Source: Neobacillus driksii
Lineage (GTDB): Bacteria; Bacillota; Bacilli; Bacillales; Cytobacillaceae
Direction of reading: 5' to 3'
Assembly (NCBI RefSeq): GCF_013409995.1
Contig: NZ_JACCBX010000009.1
Coordinates: 208,572 to 272,571, forward strand
DNA length: 64,000 bases
This document shows positions 7,493 to 15,666 of the stretch, in pieces. The notes beneath the pieces are model-generated. The model saw only the letters and a list, made by a program, of their open reading frames with translations, was not told the DNA's origin and did no database searches. Each line of letters opens with the position of its first letter. Position 1 is the stretch's first letter. Made by a program: the position numbers and the translations under genes.

Positions 7493-9342
7493 GTGTGCCA
7501 GGCATGGCAACTATCTAGGTGGTGAAAGTCCACTGTGGGGGTACACATCGACCAACCACTAAGGAAGCGCAAGGTACCTATCGTGAGGTAGGGGCTGGAG
7601 GAAGCGTGGAATAAAATCTTGGCTCGACGTACAGAAATCTGATACTAAGGCTTTATAAAGGGATAAGACTCCATACCAAGTCAAAGTCCAAAAGATGTGC
7701 GTAACTTTTTAGAGTAAATCAGACGAGTAAAAGAGGAAAGATAGTAGCCTTACCCTGGGAGGTCTTGCGGATGTACAGTAGTACAGTCGAAAAAGGTTAG
7801 TCGCAAGAAGTCAGCAGAAGCCATAGTAATGAAATAAACTCATGAAGGGCTGAACAATTTATAGTGTTTCAACACCACGAATGCGTAAGTGACGAACTCC
7901 GAATGTGTTAATGATGAAAGTATGAGCGTATCTCAAAGGATAACCAAAAGGGAGCTATCACTTACTACGTGAGAGGGAAGGAGAAACGAGTGTGGAACTT
8001 TTAGAACAGATCCTAAGTAATCAAAATATGAATGAAGCCTACTTACGTGTCTATAAAAATAAAGGTGCAAGTGGGGTCGATGGAATAACAGTCGACGAAC
8101 TAAAGGAATATCTGAAAGAGAACAAAGATGAGCTACGTCAGCGCATTAGAACAAGAAAATACCAACCACAAGCTGCCTTAAGAGTGGAAATCCCAAAAGA
8201 AAATGGCAAGATGAGCAAGTTGGGAATACCAACAGTAGTGGATAGAGTAGTTCAACAAACCATTCATCAAGTTCTTAGTCCGATATTTGAAAAGCAGTTC
8301 AGTGAATTCAGTTACGGCTTTAGACCAAAAAGAAGCTGTGAGATGGCTATTATAAAAAGCTTGGAATTTCTGAATGATGGACACGATTGGGTAGTAGACA
8401 TTGACCTTGAAAGATTCTTCGATACAGTTAATCACGATAAAATCATGCGAATTATATCGAACACAATAGATGATGGTGATGACATCTCGCTAATCAGAAA
8501 ATACCTAGTCAGTGGAGTCATGGCGGAAGGGAAATACGAAGAAACACCCGTCGGGACTCCGCAAGGAGGAAACCTTAGCCCGTTATTGAGCAATATTATG
8601 TTAAATGAACTCGATAAGGAACTAGAGAAAAGAGGACTACGGTTAGTGAGATACGCAGATGACGCTCTCATCTTTGTAAAAAGTGAAAAAGCAGCAAACA
8701 GAGTGATGGAATCTATCGTGAAATTTATAGAAGTGAAATTAGGATTAATAGTCAATGTAGAGAAGAGTAAAATCTCTCGTCCAAAAGAATTAAAATTCTT
8801 GGGATTTGGGTTTTACTACGACTTCACAAACAAGGGATACCAAGTGAAACCTCACCCAATCTCAGTACAGAAATTCCAAAGGAAGCTTCGACAACTGACA
8901 AAGCGAAATTGGAGTATTCCGTTAGACTACCGAATATTGAAACTAAAACAAGTCATATTCGGATGGGTAAATTACTTTAGAATCGCAAATATGAAAACTT
9001 TAACGAGTCGGATAGATGAAAAGTTACGCTCAAGAATAAGGGTAATTATCTGGAAACAATGGAAGATACCCAGAAAACAAATCAAATCCTTAATTCAACT
9101 AGGGATACCCGAAGAAGAAGCGAAAGGATTAACCTTCTGCCGGAAAGGCTACCGGTATATAGGATTATCAAAAGTTGTTCAAAGAGCAATCTCAAACAAA
9201 AGACTAAAGCAGAGGGGAGTACCCTCTGCTTTGGAACGTTACTTAAAAGTTCACGCTGTAATATAAATTGAAACGCCGTATACGAGAACCGTACGTACGG
9301 TGTTGTGAGAGGGGCGAAAATATTAATTTATTTTCCCTCTAC
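7493..9342 (+). mobile_element. Group IIC intron
   Basis: The 5' end GTGTGCC is typical of bacterial group II introns. An RNA scaffold of about 500 bases precedes the reverse transcriptase gene. Domain V is visible as ACGCCGTATACG and CGTACGTACGGTG around 9272-9302. Domain VI is AGAGGGG...CCCTCT at 9308-9340, placing the 3' end near 9342 (within a few bases). The total of about 1.85 kb and the short protein without endonuclease fit class C. The insertion site, just 3' of a hairpin with T residues, is the known preference of class C introns. Confidence 0.85.
7992..9266 (+). CDS. ltrA: Group IIC intron reverse transcriptase/maturase
   Basis: A 424-residue protein starting at GTG. RT motifs are KLGIPTVVDR (about 77), YGFRPKRS (about 108), the TPQGG block (189-193) and the catalytic YADD (221-224). 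A maturase (X) and DNA-binding region (WVNYFRI, WKQWKIPR) follow, with no HNH endonuclease domain. Length and sequence resemble the class C enzymes such as the Geobacillus GsI-IIC type. It splices its host intron and copies it into new sites. All RT motifs appear intact, so the intron may be active. Confidence 0.9.
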   Translation: MELLEQILSNQNMNEAYLRVYKNKGASGVDGITVDELKEYLKENKDELRQRIRTRKYQPQAALRVEIPKENGKMSKLGIPTVVDRVVQQTIHQVLSPIFEKQFSEFSYGFRPKRSCEMAIIKSLEFLNDGHDWVVDIDLERFFDTVNHDKIMRIISNTIDDGDDISLIRKYLVSGVMAEGKYEETPVGTPQGGNLSPLLSNIMLNELDKELEKRGLRLVRYADDALIFVKSEKAANRVMESIVKFIEVKLGLIVNVEKSKISRPKELKFLGFGFYYDFTNKGYQVKPHPISVQKFQRKLRQLTKRNWSIPLDYRILKLKQVIFGWVNYFRIANMKTLTSRIDEKLRSRIRVIIWKQWKIPRKQIKSLIQLGIPEEEAKGLTFCRKGYRYIGLSKVVQRAISNKRLKQRGVPSALERYLKVHAVI

Positions 9343-9376
9343 TCGATTGAACTAAAGGGGCAGGTTAGTGGAACAA
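9343..9376 (+). repeat. Cassette element, copy 6, right part
   Basis: TCGATTGAACTAAAGGGGC then AGGTTAGTGGAACAAGG. Joined to 7431-7492 it rebuilds an ordinary element like the one at 19874, which supports the intron boundaries. Confidence 0.8.
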
Positions 9377-9511
9377 GGGAATTTAAAATTAGTATGAGCT
9401 TCTGCGACTTCTGGGCTCATTTTTCACATTGCCGAGCATAACCAACCAATACATATCAGAGGTAATTTATGGGGATGGTATTTATAGTATTTCTATTTTG
9501 GAGGTTTGCTT

Positions 9512-10534
9512 ATGGAGGAAAATGGAGTCCAGATACGACTAACTGCGGGTGAGATGGCTCAACTTTGGAACCAATACTTAAACGATAGTGCAAGTATATG
9601 TGTCCTAACATACTTTAGAGAAAAAGCAGAAGATGATGAAATTAAACCGATCATCGACTTTGCAATAGAGCTATCCAAAAGACATGTTAAAACAATTACA
9701 TCTATATTAACAGAGGAAAAAAATGAAGTTCCGCATGGTTTTAGTGTGGAAGAGGATGTTCATTTAACCGCTCCTAGGCTTTATTCAGACAGTTTTGTAC
9801 TCAACTTTATAAACCAGATGTCAAAGGTCGGACTTACTTTATATGGTGCCGCTGTGGCAGCATCCGTAAGAAATGACATAAGGACGTATTACACGAACTG
9901 TCTGACAGAAACAATGAAATTATATAATCTTTCAACAGAATTATTACTGTCCAAAGGATTGTTTATCAGGTCACCAAACCTGCCTAATTTGGAGAAGGTT
10001 GAATTTGTGAAAAAGCAATGGTTTATGTTAGATGTGATTGGAGAAAAAAGACCGTTAGTCGCTGCAGAAGTCGATAATTTATTTGCGAATCTACAAAGAA
10101 ATGCTCTTGGAGTAGCGGTACTTACTGGATTTAGCCAGGTTGCAAAGAACAAGGATGTAAAACAGTTCTTTTTAAAGGGTTTGGAAGTTGGAAATAAACA
10201 CATTAAATTATTTAGAGGGAAGTTAGAGGAAAGTAAACTCCCTGCACCAATGGGGTGGGATGCAGAAATAACAAACAGTACCACACAAACATTTTCCGAT
10301 AAACTTATGTTGTACCTTACATCTGGTTTAATTTCTATGAGTGTTGGTTATTACGGTACAGGTGTCAGTCAAAGTCCAAGAGGAGATCTTAGTTCCATGT
10401 ATAACAGGCTGTCCTTAGAAGTTCAGATGTATGCGGAAGATGGTGCTAATATCATGATAAAAAATAAATGGTTGGAACAGCCGCCAATGGCATCTGATCG
10501 TGATGAATTAATAAGAAGTAAGAAGCAAATATAA
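9512..10534 (+). CDS. DUF3231 family protein, paralogue 2
   Basis: A 340-residue duplicated-domain protein of the same family as at 6358. Landmarks are GEMAQLWNQYLN, APRLYSDSFV, LSKGLFIRSP in the first half and AAEVDNLFANL, TFSDKLMLYLT, IKNKWLEQPPM in the second. The start at 9512 has GGAGG seven bases upstream; a TTG at 9506 is in frame but badly spaced. It is the cassette immediately after the intron-split element, with its own terminator. Function is unknown. Confidence 0.8.
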   Translation: MEENGVQIRLTAGEMAQLWNQYLNDSASICVLTYFREKAEDDEIKPIIDFAIELSKRHVKTITSILTEEKNEVPHGFSVEEDVHLTAPRLYSDSFVLNFINQMSKVGLTLYGAAVAASVRNDIRTYYTNCLTETMKLYNLSTELLLSKGLFIRSPNLPNLEKVEFVKKQWFMLDVIGEKRPLVAAEVDNLFANLQRNALGVAVLTGFSQVAKNKDVKQFFLKGLEVGNKHIKLFRGKLEESKLPAPMGWDAEITNSTTQTFSDKLMLYLTSGLISMSVGYYGTGVSQSPRGDLSSMYNRLSLEVQMYAEDGANIMIKNKWLEQPPMASDRDELIRSKKQI

Positions 10535-10543
10535 TTGATATTC

Positions 10544-10577
10544 GAGTCCTTCTGTAAATAAACAGTAAGGGCTTTTT
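10544..10577 (+). terminator. Terminator after DUF3231 paralogue 2
   Basis: AGTCCTTCTGT pairs with ACAGTAAGGGCT and is followed by TTTTTT. Confidence 0.75.
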
Positions 10578-10618
10578 TATTCTCATTTGGAATTATGCAA
10601 ATTCCTTCCTTATATTAT

Positions 10619-10703
10619 TCGAAGAATTTCACTTAAACTAAGGGGCTACCAATCTAGGCGACCTTTTTCTTGAACTAACTGGCAGGATAATTTAATAAAT
10701 AGG
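10619..10703 (+). repeat. Cassette element, copy 7 (full, variant hairpin)
   Basis: GAAGAATTTCACTTAAAC and TAAGGGGCT, then a diverged centre with CCTTTTTCTTGAA, and the right part AACTAACTGGCAGG then ATAATTTAATAA. Confidence 0.7.
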
Positions 10704-10743
10704 GAGATATAATAAGCTTAATATTTGCTTAAGGGGTTTTACT

Positions 10744-11214
10744 ATGTCAAAGAAAAACCAGATGTTATTAAATATCACGTTGGTTATGGTATCTTGGCTT
10801 TCAATCCCTTTCTTAGGATCGAGAACCATCAAGAGATACTTCCCAGCGGCTATTCTTTCTATTGTATTATGTAGTTTAGACCTTCAAATTGGGAAACGCC
10901 GAAAATGGTGGACTTTTTATAACAATCCTCATTCCTCTTTAAAAAATGAACTTCCTTTTCTTTTCGGTCCTATGTTTGCGATGGCATTCTTGACATTAAA
11001 ATGGTCCTATGGGAATTTCAAAAAGTTTATGTTGTTAAATGCTATTGGTGGAGTGATCTTTACTTTCCCTGTTACGCAGTTTTTTACAAAATTAAAATTG
11101 TATAAATTGGTAAAAATAAACCACCTTCAATTCTTTCTTTATTTTTATTACAAAGCTTTTTTCTTATATGGATTTCAATATTTGTTTGAAAAATATAAAA
11201 TCAATAAAATGTAA
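10744..11214 (+). CDS. CBO0543 family membrane protein, paralogue 1
   Basis: A 156-residue membrane protein with about four segments. It has the family signature GKRRKWWTFY, then FLFGPMFAMAFLTLKWSYGN and a C-terminal FFLYGFQYLFE, which I associate with CBO0543-family proteins of Bacillaceae and Clostridia. The function is unknown. A second copy lies at 22710. It is a single-gene cassette. Confidence 0.7.
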   Translation: MSKKNQMLLNITLVMVSWLSIPFLGSRTIKRYFPAAILSIVLCSLDLQIGKRRKWWTFYNNPHSSLKNELPFLFGPMFAMAFLTLKWSYGNFKKFMLLNAIGGVIFTFPVTQFFTKLKLYKLVKINHLQFFLYFYYKAFFLYGFQYLFEKYKINKM

Positions 11215-11304
11215 AACATTCCTTTTTAGGGATACAAATTTTACAATTTCAAAGTTTACGCACTGTATTAGGTGATTGTGGGCTTTTTCGCTTAAGATTT
11301 GAAT

Positions 11305-11378
11305 ATCGGATGGCTATTCTTCAAAATGGAGAATAGCTTTTCTTATTGATGTAACGGAGCAGGATAGTTGAAGAAGAG
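11305..11378 (+). repeat. Cassette element, copy 8
   Basis: GGCTATTCT and AGAATAGC form the hairpin, followed by TTTTCTTATTGATGTAACGG and AGCAGGATAGTTGAAGAAG. The left arm is eroded. Confidence 0.65.
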
Positions 11379-11389
11379 AGATGGAAAAT

Positions 11390-12123
11390 TCATCTCTCTA
11401 ACAATCTAACTAAGTATCCAAAGTTAAATAATCCTTCAGTTACCCCTAAGTTGTACATATAAAATATCCCAAACGCTACACTAATCAAGCCAGTTATTTG
11501 AGTTAGTGTTCTATTTAGCCTTAATTTCTTTGCACTAAAAACAAATGGAATCCCAATAATGGTAGTAAAGAAAAGCATTCCAAGAACTGTCCCTACACCG
11601 AATATAAGGATATAAATAGCGGCCTCCCAAACACCTTTAACTGTACTCATAGTTAATAATACCATTGCACCACTTCCAGCAAGTCCATGAACAAAGCCAA
11701 TCATCAAGGATTTCGAATATGAAACATTTTTATGTTCATCTTTATGCTCATGTTTACTACTATGTTTATGTGAGTGGACAAGGTTATGTAGTTCTCCAAC
11801 ATGTTCATGCTGGTGGACGTGGATATTTTTAAATGAACGAATAGTTGTAACACCGAGATAAACAAGCATAATACCTACTAGAAACTCTAACGACATAGCC
11901 CATTTTTCTGGCATTTCACCTTTCATAAGGATAAGTATAATACCGATAATAAATAAGGTTGCAGTATGACCTATTCCCCAAAATACTCCTGCTAAAGAAG
12001 AACGAAATAATTTTTTGCTTTGACTAGCAATGGTAGACACGGCGATTACATGGTCGGGCTCTATTGCGTGCTTGATACCAAGCACGAACCCTAAAGCAGA
12101 ATTGATAGAAAACCTATTTCCAT
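11390..12123 (-). pseudogene. UreH/NicO-like metal (nickel) transporter, frameshifted at the N-terminus
   Basis: Readable from a GTG at 12085: a 231-residue membrane protein with GIKHAIEPDHVIAV (HX4D-type signature), a His-rich loop (HVHQHEHVG, HSHKHSSKHEH) and GFVHGLAGSGAM. It is the nickel/cobalt transporter or UreH-type family. Upstream, an ATG at 12123 with AGAGG begins MEIGFLSILL, which would join the family N-terminus if one T were added in the run near 12092-12096. So the gene is either frameshifted or starts at the internal GTG and lacks most of its first helix. It is a reverse-oriented gene preceded by a palindromic operator candidate. Confidence 0.7.
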
Positions 12124-12239
12124 GAAATTTCCTCTTTAAATAATATATGATAATTAAACAAAGCTACAGCATATAACAATTTTTAGTTTCTTAATTCAAA
12201 TGTAGAACTTAAAATGTACAATTTAGATAGTAACACACA

Positions 12240-12264
12240 TTAATTTGTTTAGTAAACAAATTAA
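12240..12264. promoter_or_regulatory. Perfect palindrome upstream of the metal transporter
   Basis: TTAATTTGTTTA and its exact complement TAAACAAATTAA flank a single G. A 25-base perfect palindrome about 115 bases upstream of a metal transporter start is a likely repressor operator. I do not recognise the regulator. Confidence 0.5.
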
Positions 12265-12305
12265 ACATCTAATCGTATATTTTCGAAACAAGTCAGCGTT
12301 CATAA

Positions 12306-12390
12306 ATCTCTTTCTTCAACAAACGGGTAGCTCTAGTTTAAGAAACCACTGACTATTATCAGTGGCTTTTTTGTTTGTTAGATGGAAGAC
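12306..12390 (+). repeat. Cassette element, copy 9, left part
   Basis: CTTCAACAAACGGGTAGC, TCTAGTTTAAGAA, then the hairpin CCACTGA/TCAGTGG and TTTTTTGTTTG. The matching right palindrome appears only at 12756, after the 12430 gene. Confidence 0.65.
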
Positions 12391-12429
12391 CTCTTACGAT
12401 AACTATTTATCAATCACGGCGGAATTCCA

Positions 12430-12711
12430 TTAATAGTTCGTGGACAATGTGCTGTTTAAAATCTTTTGGCTTATCCAATAGTATCCCTCTTCTTGACCAG
12501 CTGTAATTATAAGTCCTAATTCATAATACATATTTTTAGAAACTAAACCTTTTGAAATCATTTTTTGCACTTCATAATAAAATTGAATCAAAAAATCACT
12601 TGGTAATTTTTCATACAAAGACATTTCCGAAACACCTACTATTCCTACCTTATTAATGGGAATTGTATCAATTAAAACCGAAATTGAAAAGAGTTTTTTC
12701 TCCAGATTCAC
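12430..12711 (-). CDS. Hypothetical protein
   Basis: A 93-residue protein, mildly hydrophobic (FSISVLIDTIPINKVGIVGV near the N-terminus), followed by helical sequence. No family is recognised. It lies on the minus strand between a left half and a right half of the cassette element, so it may have inserted into one copy. Confidence 0.5.
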   Translation of the reverse strand: MNLEKKLFSISVLIDTIPINKVGIVGVSEMSLYEKLPSDFLIQFYYEVQKMISKGLVSKNMYYELGLIITAGQEEGYYWISQKILNSTLSTNY

Positions 12712-12755
12712 AAATTTTTCATTTAATTACAGACAGGTTTGACAATACAGCTTTA

Positions 12756-12795
12756 ATCTTGTTGAACTAAAAGGCAGGTTACTTTCATGCAAGGC
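12756..12795 (+). repeat. Cassette element, copy 9, right part
   Basis: CTTGTTGAACTAAAAGGC then AGGTTACTTTCATGCAAGG. The inverted arm is degraded. Confidence 0.6.
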
Positions 12796-12834
12796 AAATC
12801 TTTATCGGTTAATAAGGTTCTTGTGAGACTAATA

Positions 12835-13060
12835 GAGGTTCACCTCCTACGGGAGGCACCGACTTATTGAAACGGAAGAATTGAGACACGGATGATGTTA
12901 CGACTTCAGAAGTGTTGATGATTAAATTGAATTGGATTAGTTGGAACGCCGTATGCGGTGAAAGTCGCACGTACTGGTGTGAACAGGGGGAAAAGGTGGA
13001 GATAATTTCAAAGCCTTACCTATCTGTATGAAGAAAGAAGGGGAAAAATAATCTCCCTTT
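12835..13060 (+). mobile_element. Group II intron remnant (domain V/VI region)
   Basis: GAACGCCGTATGCGGTGAA and AGTCGCACGTACTGGTGTG at about 12943-12982 match the domain V hairpin of bacterial group II introns and resemble the 3' end of the complete intron at 7493. GAACAGGGGGAAAAGG follows. No reverse transcriptase and no 5' GTGYG end are nearby, so this is a decayed 3' relic next to another cassette element. Confidence 0.6.
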
Positions 13061-13109
13061 AAGTCATATTTTGAAAGAAATTACGGCGTAAGGGAGAGGT
13101 GAAAAAGGA

Positions 13110-13237
13110 ATGATGTTAAACCAGTTATTGACTGCATTATCACTGAAATTAAGCGAAATAGATGAAATACATTAGATATGGACATAGCCAATGAACTTAA
13201 TGAACTAATTGAAAAAATTGTAGCGAGTATTAAATAG
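13110..13237 (+). pseudogene. Short broken reading frame
   Basis: After AGGGAGAGGTG a small frame starts at 13110 (MMLNQLLTALSLKLSEIDEI, 21 codons). A second frame reads PVIDCIITEIKRNR, a TGA stop, then DMDIANELNELIEKIVASIK to 13237. One of these is probably the relic of a small protein gene. No family is recognised. Confidence 0.3.
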
Positions 13238-13270
13238 TTTCACATTTCGAGGAATTGACAAATAATGCGT

Positions 13271-13513
13271 TTATTTAGCCCCACTTAAAAACCAATACAA
13301 AATATAAATAGCACCAAGGAACTGTATACCAAAAATGATGCTGAGGATTGTTAATTCCACCGTCTCTCTGCTCTTAGTTTTTTCATTTAAGGGGTTAACC
13401 CAACCACCAAGTTTGTTTAGTATTTTCCTATATGAGTGGATTGTTGTAAAGGTTTCACTAAAAATAAAAACAAATAACCTCTTGACTAAAATTTTTTTAT
13501 TCAATTCTCTCAT
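13271..13513 (-). CDS. Small single-pass membrane protein
   Basis: An 80-residue protein with a charged N-terminal half (KKILVKRLF, YRKILNKLGGWVNPLNEKTK) and one C-terminal membrane helix (about residues 53-76). It overlaps the end of the upstream Spo0E-like gene by 17 bases, so the two are translated from one transcript. The function is unknown. Confidence 0.5.
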   Translation of the reverse strand: MRELNKKILVKRLFVFIFSETFTTIHSYRKILNKLGGWVNPLNEKTKSRETVELTILSIIFGIQFLGAIYILYWFLSGAK

Positions 13514-13673
13514 TCGAAAAATGTTTCATATGAAGGTTTAGTAAATTATCTAACTCTTGACTGCATTTTATGGTCTCTTGACTAATAAAACCTGATCTAG
13601 ATGCAGTTTCAACCATTTTCTTCTTCATATCATCTATAGCTTTTAGAAGTAAAAAATCAACCGAACATGTCAT
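13497..13673 (-). CDS. Spo0E-like aspartyl-phosphate phosphatase
   Basis: A 58-residue protein from the ATG at 13673, which has AGGAG upstream. It shows the Spo0E family helical hairpin: LLLKAIDDMKKKMVETAS, a glycine turn, then SQELDNLLNLHMK with the SQELDxLL signature. Spo0E-type proteins remove phosphate from Spo0A and delay sporulation (established for the family). Longer in-frame readings upstream have no ribosome site. Confidence 0.75.
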   Translation of the reverse strand: MTCSVDFLLLKAIDDMKKKMVETASRSGFISQETIKCSQELDNLLNLHMKHFSNERIE

Positions 13674-13837
13674 AATACCTATACTCCTAACAAGATTTTG
13701 TAAAAACGTGACAGAAATTATTATATACAAAATTTTGTATATTGGGCTAAATTCGACAAAATTTTTAAAAATACCTCAAAAATGCCTGTCTTTCGCTCGA
13801 AAAAGAAAAGTAATCGTTAATACGCATTTCGATTCTA

Positions 13838-13913
13838 TTGTGAAGAAGTGTACTTAAAGTAACGGGTGCAAGAGTGAAAAAAGCAATGCATCTCGACTGC
13901 ATTGCTTTTTTAT
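13838..13913 (+). repeat. Cassette element, copy 10, left part with strong hairpin
   Basis: ATTGTGAAGAAGTGTACTTA, AAGTAACGGGTGC, then AAAGCAATGCA/TGCATTGCTTT and TTTTATTG. The right part is found only at 14824, beyond the recombinase gene. The hairpin also serves as a terminator for the minus-strand recombinase gene. Confidence 0.75.
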
Positions 13914-13915
13914 TG

Positions 13916-14761
13916 CTAAAAATACTTCCTATAACATTCCTGTCTGATGCTTCCGCTTAATTGGGCATAAATCCGGGTAGTTTCACTTTTTTCATGACCT
14001 AATAAGCTTTGAATAACATCGAGAGGTGCTCCATTATTCAATAAATGGGTTGCATAGCTGTGCCTGAGTTGGTGTGGATGAATGTCTTTGTTAATGCCAG
14101 CACGGTTGGAAATCCGCTTAATTATGTATCTCATCGTGGCAATGCTCATTCGATGAGGATCCCGTTCCGTGACAAAGATAGCAGGATCCCTATCTACTCG
14201 ATTATCCAGGTATCGTTTTAACCAAATTTCGCAGCGAATATTAAAATAAACCTCACGTTCCTTATCGCCTTTACCTCTTATAACAGCTGAACGGTTCGAC
14301 CAATTAATTCTACCCCTATCTAAGGTAACAACTTCTCCTATTCGGCATCCAGTGGAGAACATGAATACAAACAGAGCCTTTTCCATTGGGGAACAACAGG
14401 CTTCCCGTAAATGTTCAATTTCCATTTCGGTCAAAAATTTAGGAATTCGTTTTCCGGTTTTAGGTTCTTTTATTTTAGTTGCTGGATTTTTGGGAATATG
14501 CCCTTCTTCATGAGACCATCGAAATAAGGATTCCATAAAACGAATTCGATGAGCCAAACTTGCAGGTTTAAGGCTTTCACTTGATTTTGCTAAATAAGTT
14601 TTTAATTGATTCGTAGTGATCGTATCAAGTTGAACATCATTAAAAAAGCGTATAAGTAAGCCCGACTGTAGTTTATATGCTTTTAATGTTTGCGGCGAAA
14701 AGCCTTCAATACGCTTATCAGATTCATACGTTTCCCATGCTTTAGATAATAACAAGTTCAT
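13916..14761 (-). CDS. Tyrosine recombinase (XerC/XerD-like integrase)
   Basis: A 281-residue site-specific recombinase. The N-terminal core-binding domain is about 1-95 (SPQTLKAYKLQSGLLIRFF). The catalytic domain keeps all expected residues: R140 (STGCRIGEV), K164 (RGKGDKE), H230 and R233 (HQLRHS), H256 (LLGHEKS) and nucleophile Y265 (TTRIYAQL). It lacks the extra insertion of integron integrases, as far as can be judged by eye. It sits in reverse orientation between the left half (13838) and right half (14824) of a cassette element. It cuts and joins DNA through a 3'-phosphotyrosine; its target site is unknown. Confidence 0.85.
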   Translation of the reverse strand: MNLLLSKAWETYESDKRIEGFSPQTLKAYKLQSGLLIRFFNDVQLDTITTNQLKTYLAKSSESLKPASLAHRIRFMESLFRWSHEEGHIPKNPATKIKEPKTGKRIPKFLTEMEIEHLREACCSPMEKALFVFMFSTGCRIGEVVTLDRGRINWSNRSAVIRGKGDKEREVYFNIRCEIWLKRYLDNRVDRDPAIFVTERDPHRMSIATMRYIIKRISNRAGINKDIHPHQLRHSYATHLLNNGAPLDVIQSLLGHEKSETTRIYAQLSGSIRQECYRKYF

Positions 14762-14823
14762 CTCTCCCCAAAAAATTCTTTTTTCAGGAATTATTGACCT
14801 GTTTCACGAAATTGAAACTGCAG

Positions 14824-14863
14824 TTCTTATTAAGCTAAAGGTGCAGAATAGTTTAATAAGAAG
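14824..14863 (+). repeat. Cassette element, copy 10, right part
   Basis: CTTATTAAGCTAAAGGTGC then AGAATAGTTTAATAAG: a near-perfect inverted repeat ending the element that appears split by the recombinase gene. Confidence 0.75.
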
Positions 14864-14993
14864 TGGGTACTATAAGTTCATTAGGTAGACTGGTGCCTTA
14901 TTTCATATATAAAAGTGTCGTCCTTTATTACGTATAAAATTATATATAATTTAAATACTAAATTTGTCCACATTAAGATTAAGGAATGATGAT

Positions 14994-15425
14994 ATGATCC
15001 GAGATAGGATGTTAAGAATAGGTATATTAGGTGTACTTTCAACAATACCAGGAGAGATTGCTTCGAGGATATTTGTACATTTTGGTTTCGGAAAGTTTGG
15101 TATTTATGAATTATCAAGTCTTATTATTACATTTAACAGACCTGTAATTACCATAGGATTAATGGTAGATTTTTTAGTTAGTAGTGTTTTTGCAATCTTA
15201 CTTTACTTTATATTTGAAAAGTTTGGTTCATGCCATTTGGTTATAAAAACGACCGTGGGCAGTTTATTTGCCTGGTTAGTATGTGAACTATTATTCACAA
15301 CATTAATAGAAGGTAAGTATATCGATATTAGACCCATCAATGATTATTATTCTCATATTTTCAGCACCATCATTTTTGGTATTACATTAGGATTGTTGCT
15401 AAAAAAATTTATATTCAAGAGTTAA
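14994..15425 (+). CDS. Hypothetical four-helix membrane protein
   Basis: A 143-residue membrane protein with segments near residues 6-26, 45-80, 90-105 and 118-138 (IFSTIIFGITLGLLLKKF). The start at 14994 is preceded by AAGGA at good spacing; a GTG-led longer frame from 14964 has none. It is a single-gene cassette between elements at 14824 and 15461. I do not know its function. Confidence 0.6.
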   Translation: MIRDRMLRIGILGVLSTIPGEIASRIFVHFGFGKFGIYELSSLIITFNRPVITIGLMVDFLVSSVFAILLYFIFEKFGSCHLVIKTTVGSLFAWLVCELLFTTLIEGKYIDIRPINDYYSHIFSTIIFGITLGLLLKKFIFKS

Positions 15426-15460
15426 CCCTATATTAGGAGTTATATTAAATGTAAAAGAGA

Positions 15461-15556
15461 TTGTGAACAATAGCACTTAAACTATCGGGTGCGATTGTTC
15501 AATAAAGAGCAGTCGCTTTTCTTGTTCCTCTAACGAAGCATGTTACTTTAAGAAGG
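15461..15556 (+). repeat. Cassette element, copy 11 (full)
   Basis: TTGTGAACAATAGCACTTAA, ACTATCGGGTGCGATTG, a T-run (TTTTCTTG), then TTCCTCTAACGAAGC and ATGTTACTTTAAGAAGG. Confidence 0.8.
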
Positions 15557-15666
15557 AAAATGTTGAACAAAGGAAGAAGTTATTCACTCCTTTTAGTATA
15601 AATTACCCTACTTAATTTCATCATAAAATAAGGAAGTTGTGTTAGAAGAGGAGGGTAACTTTTAAA

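Noticed and set aside
7493..9342. CRISPR-associated or retron reverse transcriptase
   Set aside because: The maturase region, GTGTG 5' end and domain V/VI structures show a group II intron.
13916..14761. A true integron integrase
   Set aside because: At 281 residues it is shorter than IntI proteins and no IntI-specific insertion was recognisable; XerC/D-like is the safer call.
14881..15117. A minus-strand frame opposite the membrane protein at 14994
   Set aside because: The plus strand has the ribosome site, start and clean membrane helices; the minus frame is a shadow.
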